Positions 19,385 through 30,622 of a DNA stretch of 64,000 nt are shown here, piece after piece. Position numbers and translations under genes: made by a program. Below the pieces are notes generated by a model. It did no database searches, was not told the DNA's origin, and worked only from the letters and a program-made list of their open reading frames with translations. The DNA is from Arenicola marina (lineage: Eukaryota > Annelida > Polychaeta > Arenicolidae), in NCBI GenBank assembly GCA_964019135.1, contig OZ025252.1:46164959-46228958 (forward strand), in the 5' to 3' direction. Numbering within the stretch: position 1 is the stretch's first letter; each line of letters opens with the position of its first letter.

Positions 19385-20482
19385 ATGGCTCTTGAAGGAT
19401 GTATGAGATCCCACAATTCGCAGAAGAGCGGTCACCACGCACATGCTGAATATAGCTTGGAGTACTTGGAGGCGCACCTGACGCTATCTTCGGAGTTTGC
19501 TGACATTGATATAGACTTCTACATTGACAATATTGTTCACAGCTGTTGCGATCTCATCAATTTAGAGGTGCCTGATTGTCAGCTTTGTACCAGCTCAGAA
19601 CTCAAGGCACTGGATCACCACCAGCCCAGCTCTACTGACATGGAAGACGATAAACTATCATTCGCTTCACCACTACACCCGAGTCCCCAATCGTCACCAG
19701 TGACGTCCCAACATACTCTGTACAACGTGGCGGAGCCTGATAATGCATCATATGTGGATACGAGTTTCTTGCTTATGGGAAACTGTTATAACCTTCCACA
19801 AGAAATAGCCACGCCTTGTCCAGGTCCCCACAACAATTATTTCTTTGACAACATCAGCTGCTCTTGTCGAGTAGAGGCTCTGCAGATTGCAGAACAAGAT
19901 TATTACATGACCGTTTCTAATGGTGATGATGACCAAATCAAGACGGCAACGGTCAACACGTTGGCCATTCAGCAAAAGCCAACTGATTCATTCATTGCCA
20001 TGATAGCTAAGGCCATTATGAGTACATCAGACGGTGAAATGCTTGTGGCTGATATCTATCAATGGATTCTGGACAATTATCCTTACTATCAGAAGACCAA
20101 GTGCGCCTGGAGGATCAGCGTTCGTCACAACCTTTCCGTCAACGAGTGTTTCGTCAAGGGGCAACGCAGCAGAAGAAATCGGGGTTTCTATTGGTCCATC
20201 CATCCACTATCTGTAGAAGATTTCACCAACGGTTGTTTCCAGAGGCGTCAAGCACGTCGGCGCATCCAGCAGCAGAATCGCACCCAATGTGCGTCACAGT
20301 CTCAACAGCTGCATGCCATCACTACCAACAGTAGTTACCCAGCATCACAACACACCCCGGGATTCAACGAATGTAAAGATATCATTCATGCCACAAAGGC
20401 CATGGAACCGATGTGGTCTGATTACTGCCAGGTTCCAGCGATCGCCATCCCGGATGAATACCTTCACCACTTTTCTGTCTAA
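19385..20482 (+). CDS. FoxQ2-like forkhead transcription factor, copy 9 (type C)
   Basis: Full 365 aa. Type C marks Cys159, Ile185, Pro233, Lys237. Private change Asp173 to Tyr (QDYYM). It keeps Lys239, so it shows the intact state of the allele broken in copy 2. Confidence 0.92.
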   Translation: MALEGCMRSHNSQKSGHHAHAEYSLEYLEAHLTLSSEFADIDIDFYIDNIVHSCCDLINLEVPDCQLCTSSELKALDHHQPSSTDMEDDKLSFASPLHPSPQSSPVTSQHTLYNVAEPDNASYVDTSFLLMGNCYNLPQEIATPCPGPHNNYFFDNISCSCRVEALQIAEQDYYMTVSNGDDDQIKTATVNTLAIQQKPTDSFIAMIAKAIMSTSDGEMLVADIYQWILDNYPYYQKTKCAWRISVRHNLSVNECFVKGQRSRRNRGFYWSIHPLSVEDFTNGCFQRRQARRRIQQQNRTQCASQSQQLHAITTNSSYPASQHTPGFNECKDIIHATKAMEPMWSDYCQVPAIAIPDEYLHHFSV

Positions 20483-21633
20483 CTAATACAAGAAACTGGT
20501 TGTCCTGTGTATAATTTAGCAGTGATTGCCAAGAGTTTGTGTAACATTGTATCGAATATTTCATAACATGCATTGTACATAAGATCATCAATCAATAAAA
20601 ACATTATTTATGCACAATATACATGAATCCCTTCATTCTCTTCGTCCAAATCCATATCATCCAACTCGGCATATATCGAGGAAAATGAAGTCAGTAAACT
20701 ATAACTTAACGACTACGTCCAGCAAACGCCATTTCAATCAAAAAGGCTCCGTTCGATCTATGACGAAATGCCGTATACATTTAGTAAGAATTAGCATAGC
20801 GACTATATACAGCTCAACACGCAAGCACAGATTCTTATGCAGCGTTGTTGTACTCGAAAAACGCCACAGGGCTTCAAAAGGCGTTATATATGATCCCCAA
20901 ATATGTGGGACACCATTTATGCCACGCAAATAAATATGCCGTATGATATGCCGCTACAATGGTAGTCTAACATTTGAGTCAATACTTTCGCCGACTTCGA
21001 GGAATTCGCACACGATCAATGTCATAGCTTTGATCAACACCATTCTTATTTCATGGTATTTGCATATGATATGCCGCCAACGATTTCATGGCAATGTTCA
21101 CCCTAATAAATTCAATATGAAACCAAATAGAGTTTCCAAAATATGCGCCTTTTAGTCATATTTAATTTAGTCAACGGTTCTGTGGCAGGATTCTATGTCA
21201 TCTGTTATATTGTTTTACATCCCCAGTTACGGTTCATCCGTTAGAGCGGAAACCCTTCGAATCCGTGCTGTAGGCAAATGTCATATGCCACTGTTATAAC
21301 TAATCATGTCGTCCATCAAATTTGTGCTACACGTGGTCTTTATACTATTGCAATTAATGTGAGGCATTGAGCATCATTCGATTGCTTGCTGTCACCAACA
21401 CCTCAAAATACTCAGATGTCAGATGTTAATCAATTGATGTCATCACCTGGCCATATTAAACGTTTATCGGAATGTTTCAGAAGTTAATTGCAATTACATT
21501 AAATTGACACGAAAAGTGAAGTATAAAATGATCTGCTCCGTCTAGTTCATCATCATTCGATGTCAAGCACTGCCATTGTGAAGGGCATTAGAATACTTTA
21601 TCGGCTGTCGATATCAAGTTAAGTAGCATAGAA
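20483..21633 (+). other. Spacer 9 (recombinant: C-type start, D-to-E-type end)
   Basis: No gene. Poly(A) signal at 20594-20599. The 3' UTR is C-like (GTCCTG...GCCAAG), whereas the far half (GTCTAAC near 20965, CATGGTATTTGC) matches the spacer between D and E genes, best spacer 25. This is the expected scar of losing one D unit by unequal exchange between about 20540 and 20965. Confidence 0.7.
21522..21558 (+). promoter_or_regulatory. Core promoter, copy 10
   Basis: TATAAAA at 21522-21528, TCATTC at 21553-21558. Haplotype ii. Confidence 0.65.
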
Positions 21634-22731
21634 ATGGCTCTTGAAGGATGTATGAGATCCCACAATTCGCAGAAGAGCGGTCACCACGCACATGCTGAAT
21701 ATAGCTTGGAGTACTTGGAGGCGCACCTGACGCTATCTTCGGAGTTTGCTGACATTGATATAGACTTCTACATTGACAATATTGTTCACAGCTGTTGGGA
21801 TCTCATCAATTTAGAGGTGCCTGATTGTAAGCTTTTTACCAGCTCAGAACTCAAGGCACTGGATCACGACCAGCCCAGCTCTACTGACCTGGAAGACGAT
21901 AAACTATCATTCGCTTCACCACTACACCCGAGTCCCCAATCGTCACCAGTGACGTCCCAACATACTCTGTACAACGTGGCGGAGCCTGATAATGCATCAT
22001 ATGTGGATACGAGTTTCTTGCTTATGGGAAACTGTTACAACCTTCCACAAAGAATAGCCACGCCTTGTCCAGGTCCCCACAACAATTATTTCTTTGACAA
22101 CATCAGCTACTCTTGTCGAGTAGAGGCTCTGCAGATTGCAGAACAAGATGATTACATGACCGTTTCTAATGGTGATGATGACCAAACCAAGACGGCAACG
22201 GTCAACACGTTGGCCATTCAGCAAAAGCCAACTGATTCATTCATTGCCATGATAGCTAAGGCCATTATGAGTACATCAGACGGTGAAATGCTTGTGGCTG
22301 ATATCTATCAATGGATTCTGGACAATTATGCTTACTATCAGACGACCAAGTGCGCCTGGAGGATCAGCGTTCGTCACAACCTTTCCGTCAACGAGTGTTT
22401 CGTCAAGGGGCAACGCAGCAGAAGAAATCGGGGTTTCTATTGGTCCATCCATCCACTATCTGTAGAAGATTTCACCAACGGTTGTTTCCAGAGGCGTCAA
22501 GCACGTCGGCGCATCCAGCAGCAGAATCGCTCCCAATGTGCGTCACAGTCTCAACAGCTGCATGCCATCACTACCAACAGTAGTTACCCAGCATCACAAC
22601 ACACGCCGGGATTCAACGAATGTAAAGATATCATTCATGCCACAAAGGCCATGGAACCGATGTGGTCTGATTACTGCCAGGTTCCAGCGATCGCCATCCC
22701 GGATGAATACCTTCACCACTTTTCTGTCTAA
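21634..22731 (+). CDS. FoxQ2-like forkhead transcription factor, copy 10 (type E)
   Basis: Full 365 aa with the same residues as copies 4 and 26 at every diagnostic site (Trp55, Lys66, Arg140, Ala233, Ser300). It follows a C copy directly, unlike copies 4 and 26, which follow D copies. Confidence 0.92.
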   Translation: MALEGCMRSHNSQKSGHHAHAEYSLEYLEAHLTLSSEFADIDIDFYIDNIVHSCWDLINLEVPDCKLFTSSELKALDHDQPSSTDLEDDKLSFASPLHPSPQSSPVTSQHTLYNVAEPDNASYVDTSFLLMGNCYNLPQRIATPCPGPHNNYFFDNISYSCRVEALQIAEQDDYMTVSNGDDDQTKTATVNTLAIQQKPTDSFIAMIAKAIMSTSDGEMLVADIYQWILDNYAYYQTTKCAWRISVRHNLSVNECFVKGQRSRRNRGFYWSIHPLSVEDFTNGCFQRRQARRRIQQQNRSQCASQSQQLHAITTNSSYPASQHTPGFNECKDIIHATKAMEPMWSDYCQVPAIAIPDEYLHHFSV

Positions 22732-23880
22732 CTAATACAAGAAACTGGTTGTCCTGTGTATAATTTAGCAGTGATTGCCAAGAGTTTGTGTAACATTGTA
22801 TCGAATATTTCATAACATGCATTGTACATAAGATCATCAATCAATAAAAACATTATTTATGCACAATATACATGAATCCTTTCATTCTCTTTGTCCAAAT
22901 CCATATCATCCAACTCGGCATATATCGAGGAAAATGAAGTCAGTAAACTATAACTTAACGACTACGTCCAGCAAACGCCATTTCAATCAAAAAGGCTCCG
23001 TTCGATCTATGACGAAATGCCGTATACATTTAGTAAGAATTAGCATAGCGACTATATACAGCTCAACACGCAAGCACAGATTCTTATGCAGCGTTGTTGT
23101 ACTCGAAAAACGCCACAGGGCTTCAAAAGGCGTTATATATGATCCCCAAATATGTGGGACACCATTTATGCCACGCAAATAAATATGCCGTATGATATGC
23201 CGCTACAATGGTAGTATTACATTTGAGTCAATACTTTCGCCGACTTCGAGGAATTCGCACACGATCAATGTCATAGCTGTGATCAACACCATTCTTATTT
23301 CACGGTATTTGCATATGATATGCCGCCAACGATTTCATGGTAATGTTCACCCTAATAAATTCAATATGAAACCAAATAGAGTTTCCAAAATATGCGCCTT
23401 TTAGTCATATTTAATTTAGTCAACGGTTCTGTGGCAGGATTCTGTCATCTGTTATATTGTTTTACATCTCCAGTTACGGTTCATCCGTTAGAGCGGAAAC
23501 CCTTCGAATCCGTGCTGTAGGCAAATGTCATATGGCACTGTTATAACTAATCATGTCGTCCGTCAAATTTGTGGCACACGTGGTCTTGATACTATTGCAA
23601 TTAATGTGAGACATTGAGCATCATTCGATTGCTTGCTGTCACCAACACCTCAAAATACTCAGACGTCAGATGTTAATTAATTGATGTCATCACCTGGCCA
23701 TGCTCCACCTTTATCGGAATTTGTCAGAAGTTAATTGCAATTACATTAAATTGACACGAAAAGTGAAGTATAAAATGATCTGCTCCGTCTAGTTCATCAT
23801 CATTCGATGTCAAGTACTTCCATTGTGAAGGGCATTAGAATACTTTTTCGGCTGTCGATATCAAGTTAAGTAGCATAGAA
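22732..23880 (+). other. Spacer 10
   Basis: No gene. Poly(A) signal at 22843-22848. 3' UTR variant GTCCTG; gamma 5' half. Promoter half haplotype i with the 2-nt deletion. Confidence 0.75.
23769..23805 (+). promoter_or_regulatory. Core promoter, copy 11
   Basis: TATAAAA at 23769-23775, TCATTC at 23800-23805. Haplotype i. The promoter is intact upstream of a frameshifted gene. Confidence 0.65.
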
Positions 23881-24956
23881 ATGGCTCTTGAAGGATGTAT
23901 GAGATCCCACAATTCGCAGAAGAGCGGTCACCACGCACATGCTGAATATAGCTTGGAGTACTTGGAGGCGCACCTGACGCTATCTTCGGAGTTTGCTGAC
24001 ATTGATATAGACTTCTACATTGACAATATTGTTCACAGCTGTTGCGATCTCATCAATTTAGAGGTGCCTGATTGTCAGCTTTGTACCAGCTCAGAACTCA
24101 AGGCACTGGATCACCACCAGCCCAGCTCTACTGACATGGAAGACGATAAACTATCATTCGCTTCACCACTACACCCGAGTCCCCAATCGTCACCAGTGAC
24201 GTCCCAACATACTCTGTACAACGTGGCGGAGCCTGATAATGCATCATATGTGGGTACGAGTTTTTTGCTTATGGGAAACTGTTACAACCTTCCCCAAGAA
24301 GTAGCCACGCCTTGTCCAGGTCCCCACAACAATTATTTCTTTGACAACATCAGCTACTCTTGTCGAGTAGAGGCTCTGCAGATTGCAGAACAAGATGATT
24401 ACATGACCGTTTCTAATGGTGATGATGACCAAACCAAGACGGCAACGGTCAACACGTTGGCCATTCAGCAAAAGCCAACTGATTCATTCATTGCCATGAT
24501 AGCTAAGGCCATTATGAGTACATCAGACGGTGAAATGCTTGTGGCTGATATCTATCAATGGATTCTGGACAATTATGCTTACTATCAGACGACCAAGTGC
24601 GCCTGGAGGATCAGCGTTCGTCACAACCTTTCCGTCAACGAGTGTTCGTCAAGGGGCAACGCAGCAGAAGAAATCGGGGTTTCTATTGGTCCATTCATCC
24701 ACTATCTGTAGAAGATTTCACCAACGGTTGTTTCCCGAGGCGTCAAGCACGTCGGCGCATCCAGCAGCAGAATCGCACCCAATGTGCGTCACAGTCTCAA
24801 CAGCTGCATGCCATCACTACCGACAGTAGTTACCCAGCATCACCACACACCCCGGGATTCAACGAATGTAAAGATATCATTCATGCCACAAAGGCCATGG
24901 AACCGATGTGGTCTGATTACTGCCAGGTTCCAGCGATCGCCATCCCGGATGAATAG
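23881..24956 (+). pseudogene. FoxQ2-like copy 11 (type F), 1-nt deletion in the forkhead domain
   Basis: One T is missing after Cys255 (GAGTGTTCG at 24641-24648, normally GAGTGTTTCG). The frame shifts right after the recognition helix, adds 21 foreign residues and stops at 24709-24711 (276 aa). Both wings and the basic tail are lost. In the original frame the rest stays open to the F-type TAG at 24954-24956. Further changes: Q286P (CCCGAGG) and Pro322. Copy 27 has the same deletion, so the two descend from one event. Confidence 0.88.
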
Positions 24957-24977
24957 CTTCACCACTTTTCTGTCTAA

Positions 24978-26128
24978 CTAATACAAGAAACTGGTTGTCG
25001 TGTGTATAATTTAGCAGTGATTGGCAACAGTTTGTGTAACATTGTATCGAATATTTCATAACATGCATTGTACATAAGATCATCAATCAATAAAAACATT
25101 ATTTATGCACAATATACATGAATCCCTTCATTCTCTTCGTCCAAATCCATATCATCCAACTCGGCATATATCGAGGAAAATGAAGTCAGTAAACTATAAC
25201 TTAACGACTACGTCCAGCAAACGCCATTTCAATCAAAAAGGCTCCGTTCGATCTATGACGAAATGCCGTATACATTTAGTAAGAATTAGCATAGCGACTG
25301 AATACAGCTCAACACGCAAGCACAGATTCTTATGCAGCGTTGTTGTACTCGAAAAACGCCACAGGGCTTCAAAAGGCGTTATATATGATCCCCAAATATG
25401 TGGGACACCATTTATGCCACGCAAATAAATATGCCGTATGATATGCCGCTACAATGGTAGTCTAACATTTGAGTCAATACTTTCGCCGACTTCGAGGAAT
25501 TCGCACACGATCAATGTCATAGCTTTGATCAACACCATTCTTATTTCACGGTATTTGCATATGATATGCCGCCAACGATTTCATGGCAATGTTCACCCTA
25601 ATAAATTCAATATGAAACCAAATAGAGTTTCCAAAATATGCGCCTTTTAGTCATATTTAATTTAGTCAACGGTTCTGTGGCAGGATTCTATGTCATCTGT
25701 TATATTGTTTTACATCCCCAGTTACGGTTCATCCGTTAGAGCGGAAACCCTTCGAATCCGTGCTGTAGGCAAATGTCATATGCCACTGTTATAACTAATC
25801 ATGTCGTCCATCAAATTTGTGCTACACGTGGTCTTTATACTATTGCAATTAATGTGAGGCATTGAGCATCATTCGATTGCTTGCTGTCACCAACACCTCA
25901 AAATACTCAGATGTCAGATGTTAATCAATTGATGTCATCACCTGGCCATATTAAACGTTTATCGGAATGTTTCAGAAGTTAATTGCAATTACATTAAATT
26001 GACACGAAAAGTGAAGTATAAAATGATCTGCTCCGTCTAGTTCATCATCATTCGATGTCAAGCACTGCCATTGTGAAGGGCATTAGAATACTTTATCGGC
26101 TGTCGATATCAAGTTAAGTAGCATAGAA
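24978..26128 (+). other. Spacer 11
   Basis: No gene. Poly(A) signal at 25089-25094. 3' UTR variant GTCGTG; beta 5' half with GCGACTGAATACAG (25295 region), a state found only here and in spacer 27. Promoter half haplotype ii. Confidence 0.75.
26017..26053 (+). promoter_or_regulatory. Core promoter, copy 12
   Basis: TATAAAA at 26017-26023, TCATTC at 26048-26053. Haplotype ii. Confidence 0.65.
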
Positions 26129-27226
26129 ATGGCTCTTGAAGGATGTATGAGATCCCACAATTCGCAGAAGAGCGGTCACCACGCACATGCTGAATATAGC
26201 TTGGAGTACTTGAATGCGCACCTGACGTTATCTTCGGAGTTTGCTGACATTGATATAGACTTCTACATTGACAATATTGTTCACAGCTGTTGGGATCTCA
26301 TCAATTTAGAGGTGCCTGATTGTAAGCTTTTTACCAGCTCAGAACTCAAGGCACTGGATCACGACCAGCCCAGCTCTACTGACCTGGAAGACGATAAACT
26401 ATCATTCGCTTCACCACTACACCCGAGTCCCCAATCGTCACCAGTGACGTCCCAACATACTCTGTACAACGTGGCGGAGCCTGATAATGCATCATATGTG
26501 GATACGAGTTTCTTGCTTATGGGAAACTGTTACAACCTTCCACAAAGAATAGCCACGCCTTGTCCAGGTCCCCACAACAATTATTTCTTTGACAACATCA
26601 GCTACTCTTGTCGAGTAGAGGCTCTGCAGATTGCAGAACAAGATGATTACATGACCGTTTCTAATGGTGATGATGACCAAACCAAGACGGCAACGGTCAA
26701 CACGTTGGCCATTCAGCAAAAGCCAACTGATTCATTCATTGCCATGATAGCTAAGGCCATTATGAGTACATCAGACGGTGAAATGCTTGTGGCTGATATC
26801 TATCAATGGATTCTGGACAATTATGCTTACTATCAGACGACCAAGTGCGCCTGGAGGATCAGCGTTCGTCACAACCTTTCCGTCAACGAGTGTTTCGTCA
26901 AGGGGCAACGCAGCAGAAGAAATCGGGGTTTCTATTGGTCCATCCATCCACTATCTGTAGAAGATTTCACCAACGGTTGTTTCCAGAGGCGTCAAGCACG
27001 TCGGCGCATCCAGCAGCAGAATCGCTCCCAATGTGCGTCACAGTCTCAACAGCTGCATGCCATCACTACCAACAGTAGTTACCCAGCATCACAACACACG
27101 CCGGGATTCAACGAATGTAAAGATATCATTCATGCCACAAAGGCCATGGAACCGATGTGGTCTGATTACTGCCAGGTTCCAGCGATCGCCATCCCGGATG
27201 AATACCTTCACCACTTTTCTGTCTAA
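26129..27226 (+). CDS. FoxQ2-like forkhead transcription factor, copy 12 (type G)
   Basis: Full 365 aa, same protein as copies 15 and 28. Type G combines Asn29 (also in H) with the E-type residues Trp55, Lys66, Phe68, Arg140, Ala233, Ser300. It reads as an H 5' end joined to an E body, which fits conversion between neighbours. Confidence 0.92.
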   Translation: MALEGCMRSHNSQKSGHHAHAEYSLEYLNAHLTLSSEFADIDIDFYIDNIVHSCWDLINLEVPDCKLFTSSELKALDHDQPSSTDLEDDKLSFASPLHPSPQSSPVTSQHTLYNVAEPDNASYVDTSFLLMGNCYNLPQRIATPCPGPHNNYFFDNISYSCRVEALQIAEQDDYMTVSNGDDDQTKTATVNTLAIQQKPTDSFIAMIAKAIMSTSDGEMLVADIYQWILDNYAYYQTTKCAWRISVRHNLSVNECFVKGQRSRRNRGFYWSIHPLSVEDFTNGCFQRRQARRRIQQQNRSQCASQSQQLHAITTNSSYPASQHTPGFNECKDIIHATKAMEPMWSDYCQVPAIAIPDEYLHHFSV

Positions 27227-28375
27227 CTAATACAAGAAACTGGTTGTCCTGTGTATAATTTAGCAGTGATTGCCAAGAGTTTGTGTAACATTGTATCGAA
27301 TATTTCATAACATGCATTGTACATAAGATCATCAATCAATAAAAACATTATTTATGCACAATATACATGAATCCTTTCATTCTCTTTGTCCAAATCCATA
27401 TCATCCAACTCGGCATATATCGAGGAAAATGAAGTCAGTAAACTATAACTTAACGACTACGTCCAGCAAACGCCATTTCAATCAAAAAGGCTCCGTTCGA
27501 TCTATGACGAAATGCCGTATACATTTAGTAAGAATTAGCATAGCGACTATATACAGCTCAACACGCAAGCACAGATTCTTATGCAGCGTTGTTGTACTCG
27601 AAAAACGCCACAGGGCTTCAAAAGGCGTTATATATGATCCCCAAATATGTGGGACACCATTTATGCCACGCAAATAAATATGCCGTATGATATGCCGCTA
27701 CAATGGTAGTATTACATTTGAGTCAATACTTTCGCCGACTTCGAGGAATTCGCACACGATCAATGTCATAGCTGTGATCAACACCATTCTTATTTCACGG
27801 TATTTGCATATGATATGCCGCCAACGATTTCATGGTAATGTTCACCCTAATAAATTCAATATGAAACCAAATAGAGTTTCCAAAATATGCGCCTTTTAGT
27901 CATATTTAATTTAGTCAACGGTTCTGTGGCAGGATTCTGTCATCTGTTATATTGTTTTACATCTCCAGTTACGGTTCATCCGTTAGAGCGGAAACCCTTC
28001 GAATCCGTGCTGTAGGCAAATGTCATATGGCACTGTTATAACTAATCATGTCGTCCGTCAAATTTGTGGCACACGTGGTCTTGATACTATTGCAATTAAT
28101 GTGAGACATTGAGCATCATTCGATTGCTTGCTGTCACCAACACCTCAAAATACTCAGACGTCAGATGTTAATTAATTGATGTCATCACCTGGCCATGCTC
28201 CACCTTTATCGGAATTTGTCAGAAGTTAATTGCAATTACATTAAATTGACACGAAAAGTGAAGTATAAAATGATCTGCTCCGTCTAGTTCATCATCATTC
28301 GATGTCAAGTACTTCCATTGTGAAGGGCATTAGAATACTTTTTCGGCTGTCGATATCAAGTTAAGTAGCATAGAA
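27227..28375 (+). other. Spacer 12
   Basis: No gene. Poly(A) signal at 27338-27343. 3' UTR variant GTCCTG; gamma 5' half. Promoter half haplotype i with the 2-nt deletion. Confidence 0.75.
28264..28300 (+). promoter_or_regulatory. Core promoter, copy 13
   Basis: TATAAAA at 28264-28270, TCATTC at 28295-28300. Haplotype i. Confidence 0.65.
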
Positions 28376-29452
28376 ATGGCTCTTGAAGGATGTATGAGAT
28401 CCCACAATTCGCAGAAGAGCGGTCACCACGCACATGCTGAATATAGCTTGGAGTACTTGGAGGCGCACCTGACGCTATCTTCGGAGTTTGCTGACATTGA
28501 TATAGACTTCTACATTGACAATATTGTTCACAGCTGTTGCGATCTCATCAATTTAGAGGTGCCTGATTGTCAGCTTTGTACCAGCTCAGAACTCAAGGCA
28601 CTGGATCACCACCAGCCCAGCTCTACTGACATGGAAGACGATAAACTATCATTCGCTTCACCACTACACCCGAGTCCCCAATCGTCACCAGTGACGTCCC
28701 AACATACTCTGTACAACGTGGCGGAGCCTGATAATGCATCATATGTGGGTACGAGTTTTTTGCTTATGGGAAACTGTTACAACCTTCCCCAAGAAGTAGC
28801 CACGCCTTGTCCAGGTCCCCACAACAATTATTTCTTTGACAACATCAGCTACTCTTGTCGAGTAGAGGCTCTGCAGATTGCAGAACAAGATGATTACATG
28901 ACCGTTTCTAATGGTGATGATGACCAAACCAAGACGGCAACGGTCAACACGTTGGCCATTCAGCAAAAGCCAACTGATTCATTCATTGCCATGATAGCTA
29001 AGGCCATTATGAGTACATCAGACGGTGAAATGCTTGTGGCTGATATCTATCAATGGATTCTGGACAATTATGCTTACTATCAGACGACCAAGTGCGCCTG
29101 GAGGATCAGCGTTCGTCACAACCTTTCCGTCAACGAGTGTTTCGTCAAGGGGCAACGCAGCAGAAGAAATCGGGGTTTCTATTGGTCCATTCATCCACTA
29201 TCTGTAGAAGATTTCACCAACGGTTGTTTCCAGAGGCGTCAAGCACGTCGGCGCATCCAGCAGCAGAATCGCACCCAATGTGCGTCACAGTCTCAACAGC
29301 TGCATGCCATCACTACCGACAGTAGTTACCCAGCATCACCACACACCCCGGGATTCAACGAATGTAAAGATATCATTCATGCCACAAAGGCCATGGAACC
29401 GATGTGGTCTGATTACTGCCAGGTTCCAGCGATCGCCATCCCGGATGAATAG
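28376..29452 (+). CDS. FoxQ2-like forkhead transcription factor, copy 13 (type F, C-terminus 7 aa short)
   Basis: 358 aa, ending at the F-type TAG in codon 359 (29450-29452). Gly125, Val141, Ala233, Thr237, Asp315, Pro322. The forkhead domain is complete and has no frameshift. Same protein as the adjacent copy 14, suggesting a very recent duplication of this unit. Confidence 0.88.
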   Translation: MALEGCMRSHNSQKSGHHAHAEYSLEYLEAHLTLSSEFADIDIDFYIDNIVHSCCDLINLEVPDCQLCTSSELKALDHHQPSSTDMEDDKLSFASPLHPSPQSSPVTSQHTLYNVAEPDNASYVGTSFLLMGNCYNLPQEVATPCPGPHNNYFFDNISYSCRVEALQIAEQDDYMTVSNGDDDQTKTATVNTLAIQQKPTDSFIAMIAKAIMSTSDGEMLVADIYQWILDNYAYYQTTKCAWRISVRHNLSVNECFVKGQRSRRNRGFYWSIHPLSVEDFTNGCFQRRQARRRIQQQNRTQCASQSQQLHAITTDSSYPASPHTPGFNECKDIIHATKAMEPMWSDYCQVPAIAIPDE

Positions 29453-29473
29453 CTTCACCACTTTTCTGTCTAA

Positions 29474-30622
29474 CTAATACAAGAAACTGGTTGTCGTGTG
29501 TATAATTTAGCAGTGATTGGCAACAGTTTGTGTAACATTGTATCGAATATTTCATAACATGCATTGTACATAAGATCATCAATCAATAAAAACATTATTT
29601 ATGCACAATATACATGAATCCCTTCATTCTCTTCGTCCAAATCCATATCATCCAACTCGGCATATATCGAGGAAAATGAAGTCAGTAAACTATAACTTAA
29701 CGACTACGTCCAGCAAACGCCATTTCAATCAAAAAGGCTCCGTTCGATCTATGACGAAATGCCGTATACATTTAGTAAGAATTAGCATAGCGACTATATA
29801 CAGCTCAACACGCAAGCACAGATTCTTATGCAGCGTTGTTGTACTCGAAAAACGCCACAGGGCTTCAAAAGGCGTTATATATGATCCCCAAATATGTGGG
29901 ACACCATTTATGCCACGCAAATAAATATGCCGTATGATATGCCGCTACAATGGTAGTATTACATTTGAGTCAATACTTTCGCCGACTTCGAGGAATTCGC
30001 ACACGATCAATGTCATAGCTGTGATCAACACCATTCTTATTTCACGGTATTTGCATATGATATGCCGCCAACGATTTCATGGTAATGTTCACCCTAATAA
30101 ATTCAATATGAAACCAAATAGAGTTTCCAAAATATGCGCCTTTTAGTCATATTTAATTTAGTCAACGGTTCTGTGGCAGGATTCTGTCATCTGTTATATT
30201 GTTTTACATCTCCAGTTACGGTTCATCCGTTAGAGCGGAAACCCTTCGAATCCGTGCTGTAGGCAAATGTCATATGGCACTGTTATAACTAATCATGTCG
30301 TCCGTCAAATTTGTGGCACACGTGGTCTTGATACTATTGCAATTAATGTGAGACATTGAGCATCATTCGATTGCTTGCTGTCACCAACACCTCAAAATAC
30401 TCAGACGTCAGATGTTAATTAATTGATGTCATCACCTGGCCATGCTCCACCTTTATCGGAATTTGTCAGAAGTTAATTGCAATTACATTAAATTGACACG
30501 AAAAGTGAAGTATAAAATGATCTGCTCCGTCTAGTTCATCATCATTCGATGTCAAGTACTTCCATTGTGAAGGGCATTAGAATACTTTTTCGGCTGTCGA
30601 TATCAAGTTAAGTAGCATAGAA
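29474..30622 (+). other. Spacer 13
   Basis: No gene. Poly(A) signal at 29585-29590. 3' UTR variant GTCGTG; beta 5' half. Promoter half haplotype i with the 2-nt deletion. This is the only spacer joining two F copies. Confidence 0.75.
30511..30547 (+). promoter_or_regulatory. Core promoter, copy 14
   Basis: TATAAAA at 30511-30517, TCATTC at 30542-30547. Haplotype i. Confidence 0.65.

Larger units (their letters stand above)
13736..27226 (+). repeat. Higher-order block 2: copies 7-12, types A B C E F G (D missing)
   Basis: Copies 7-9 repeat the A B C order of block 1. Copy 10 is type E directly after C, so the D unit present in blocks 1 and 3 is absent. Copy 11 is an F with a frameshift also found in copy 27, tying this block to block 3 more closely than to block 1. 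Confidence 0.8.
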
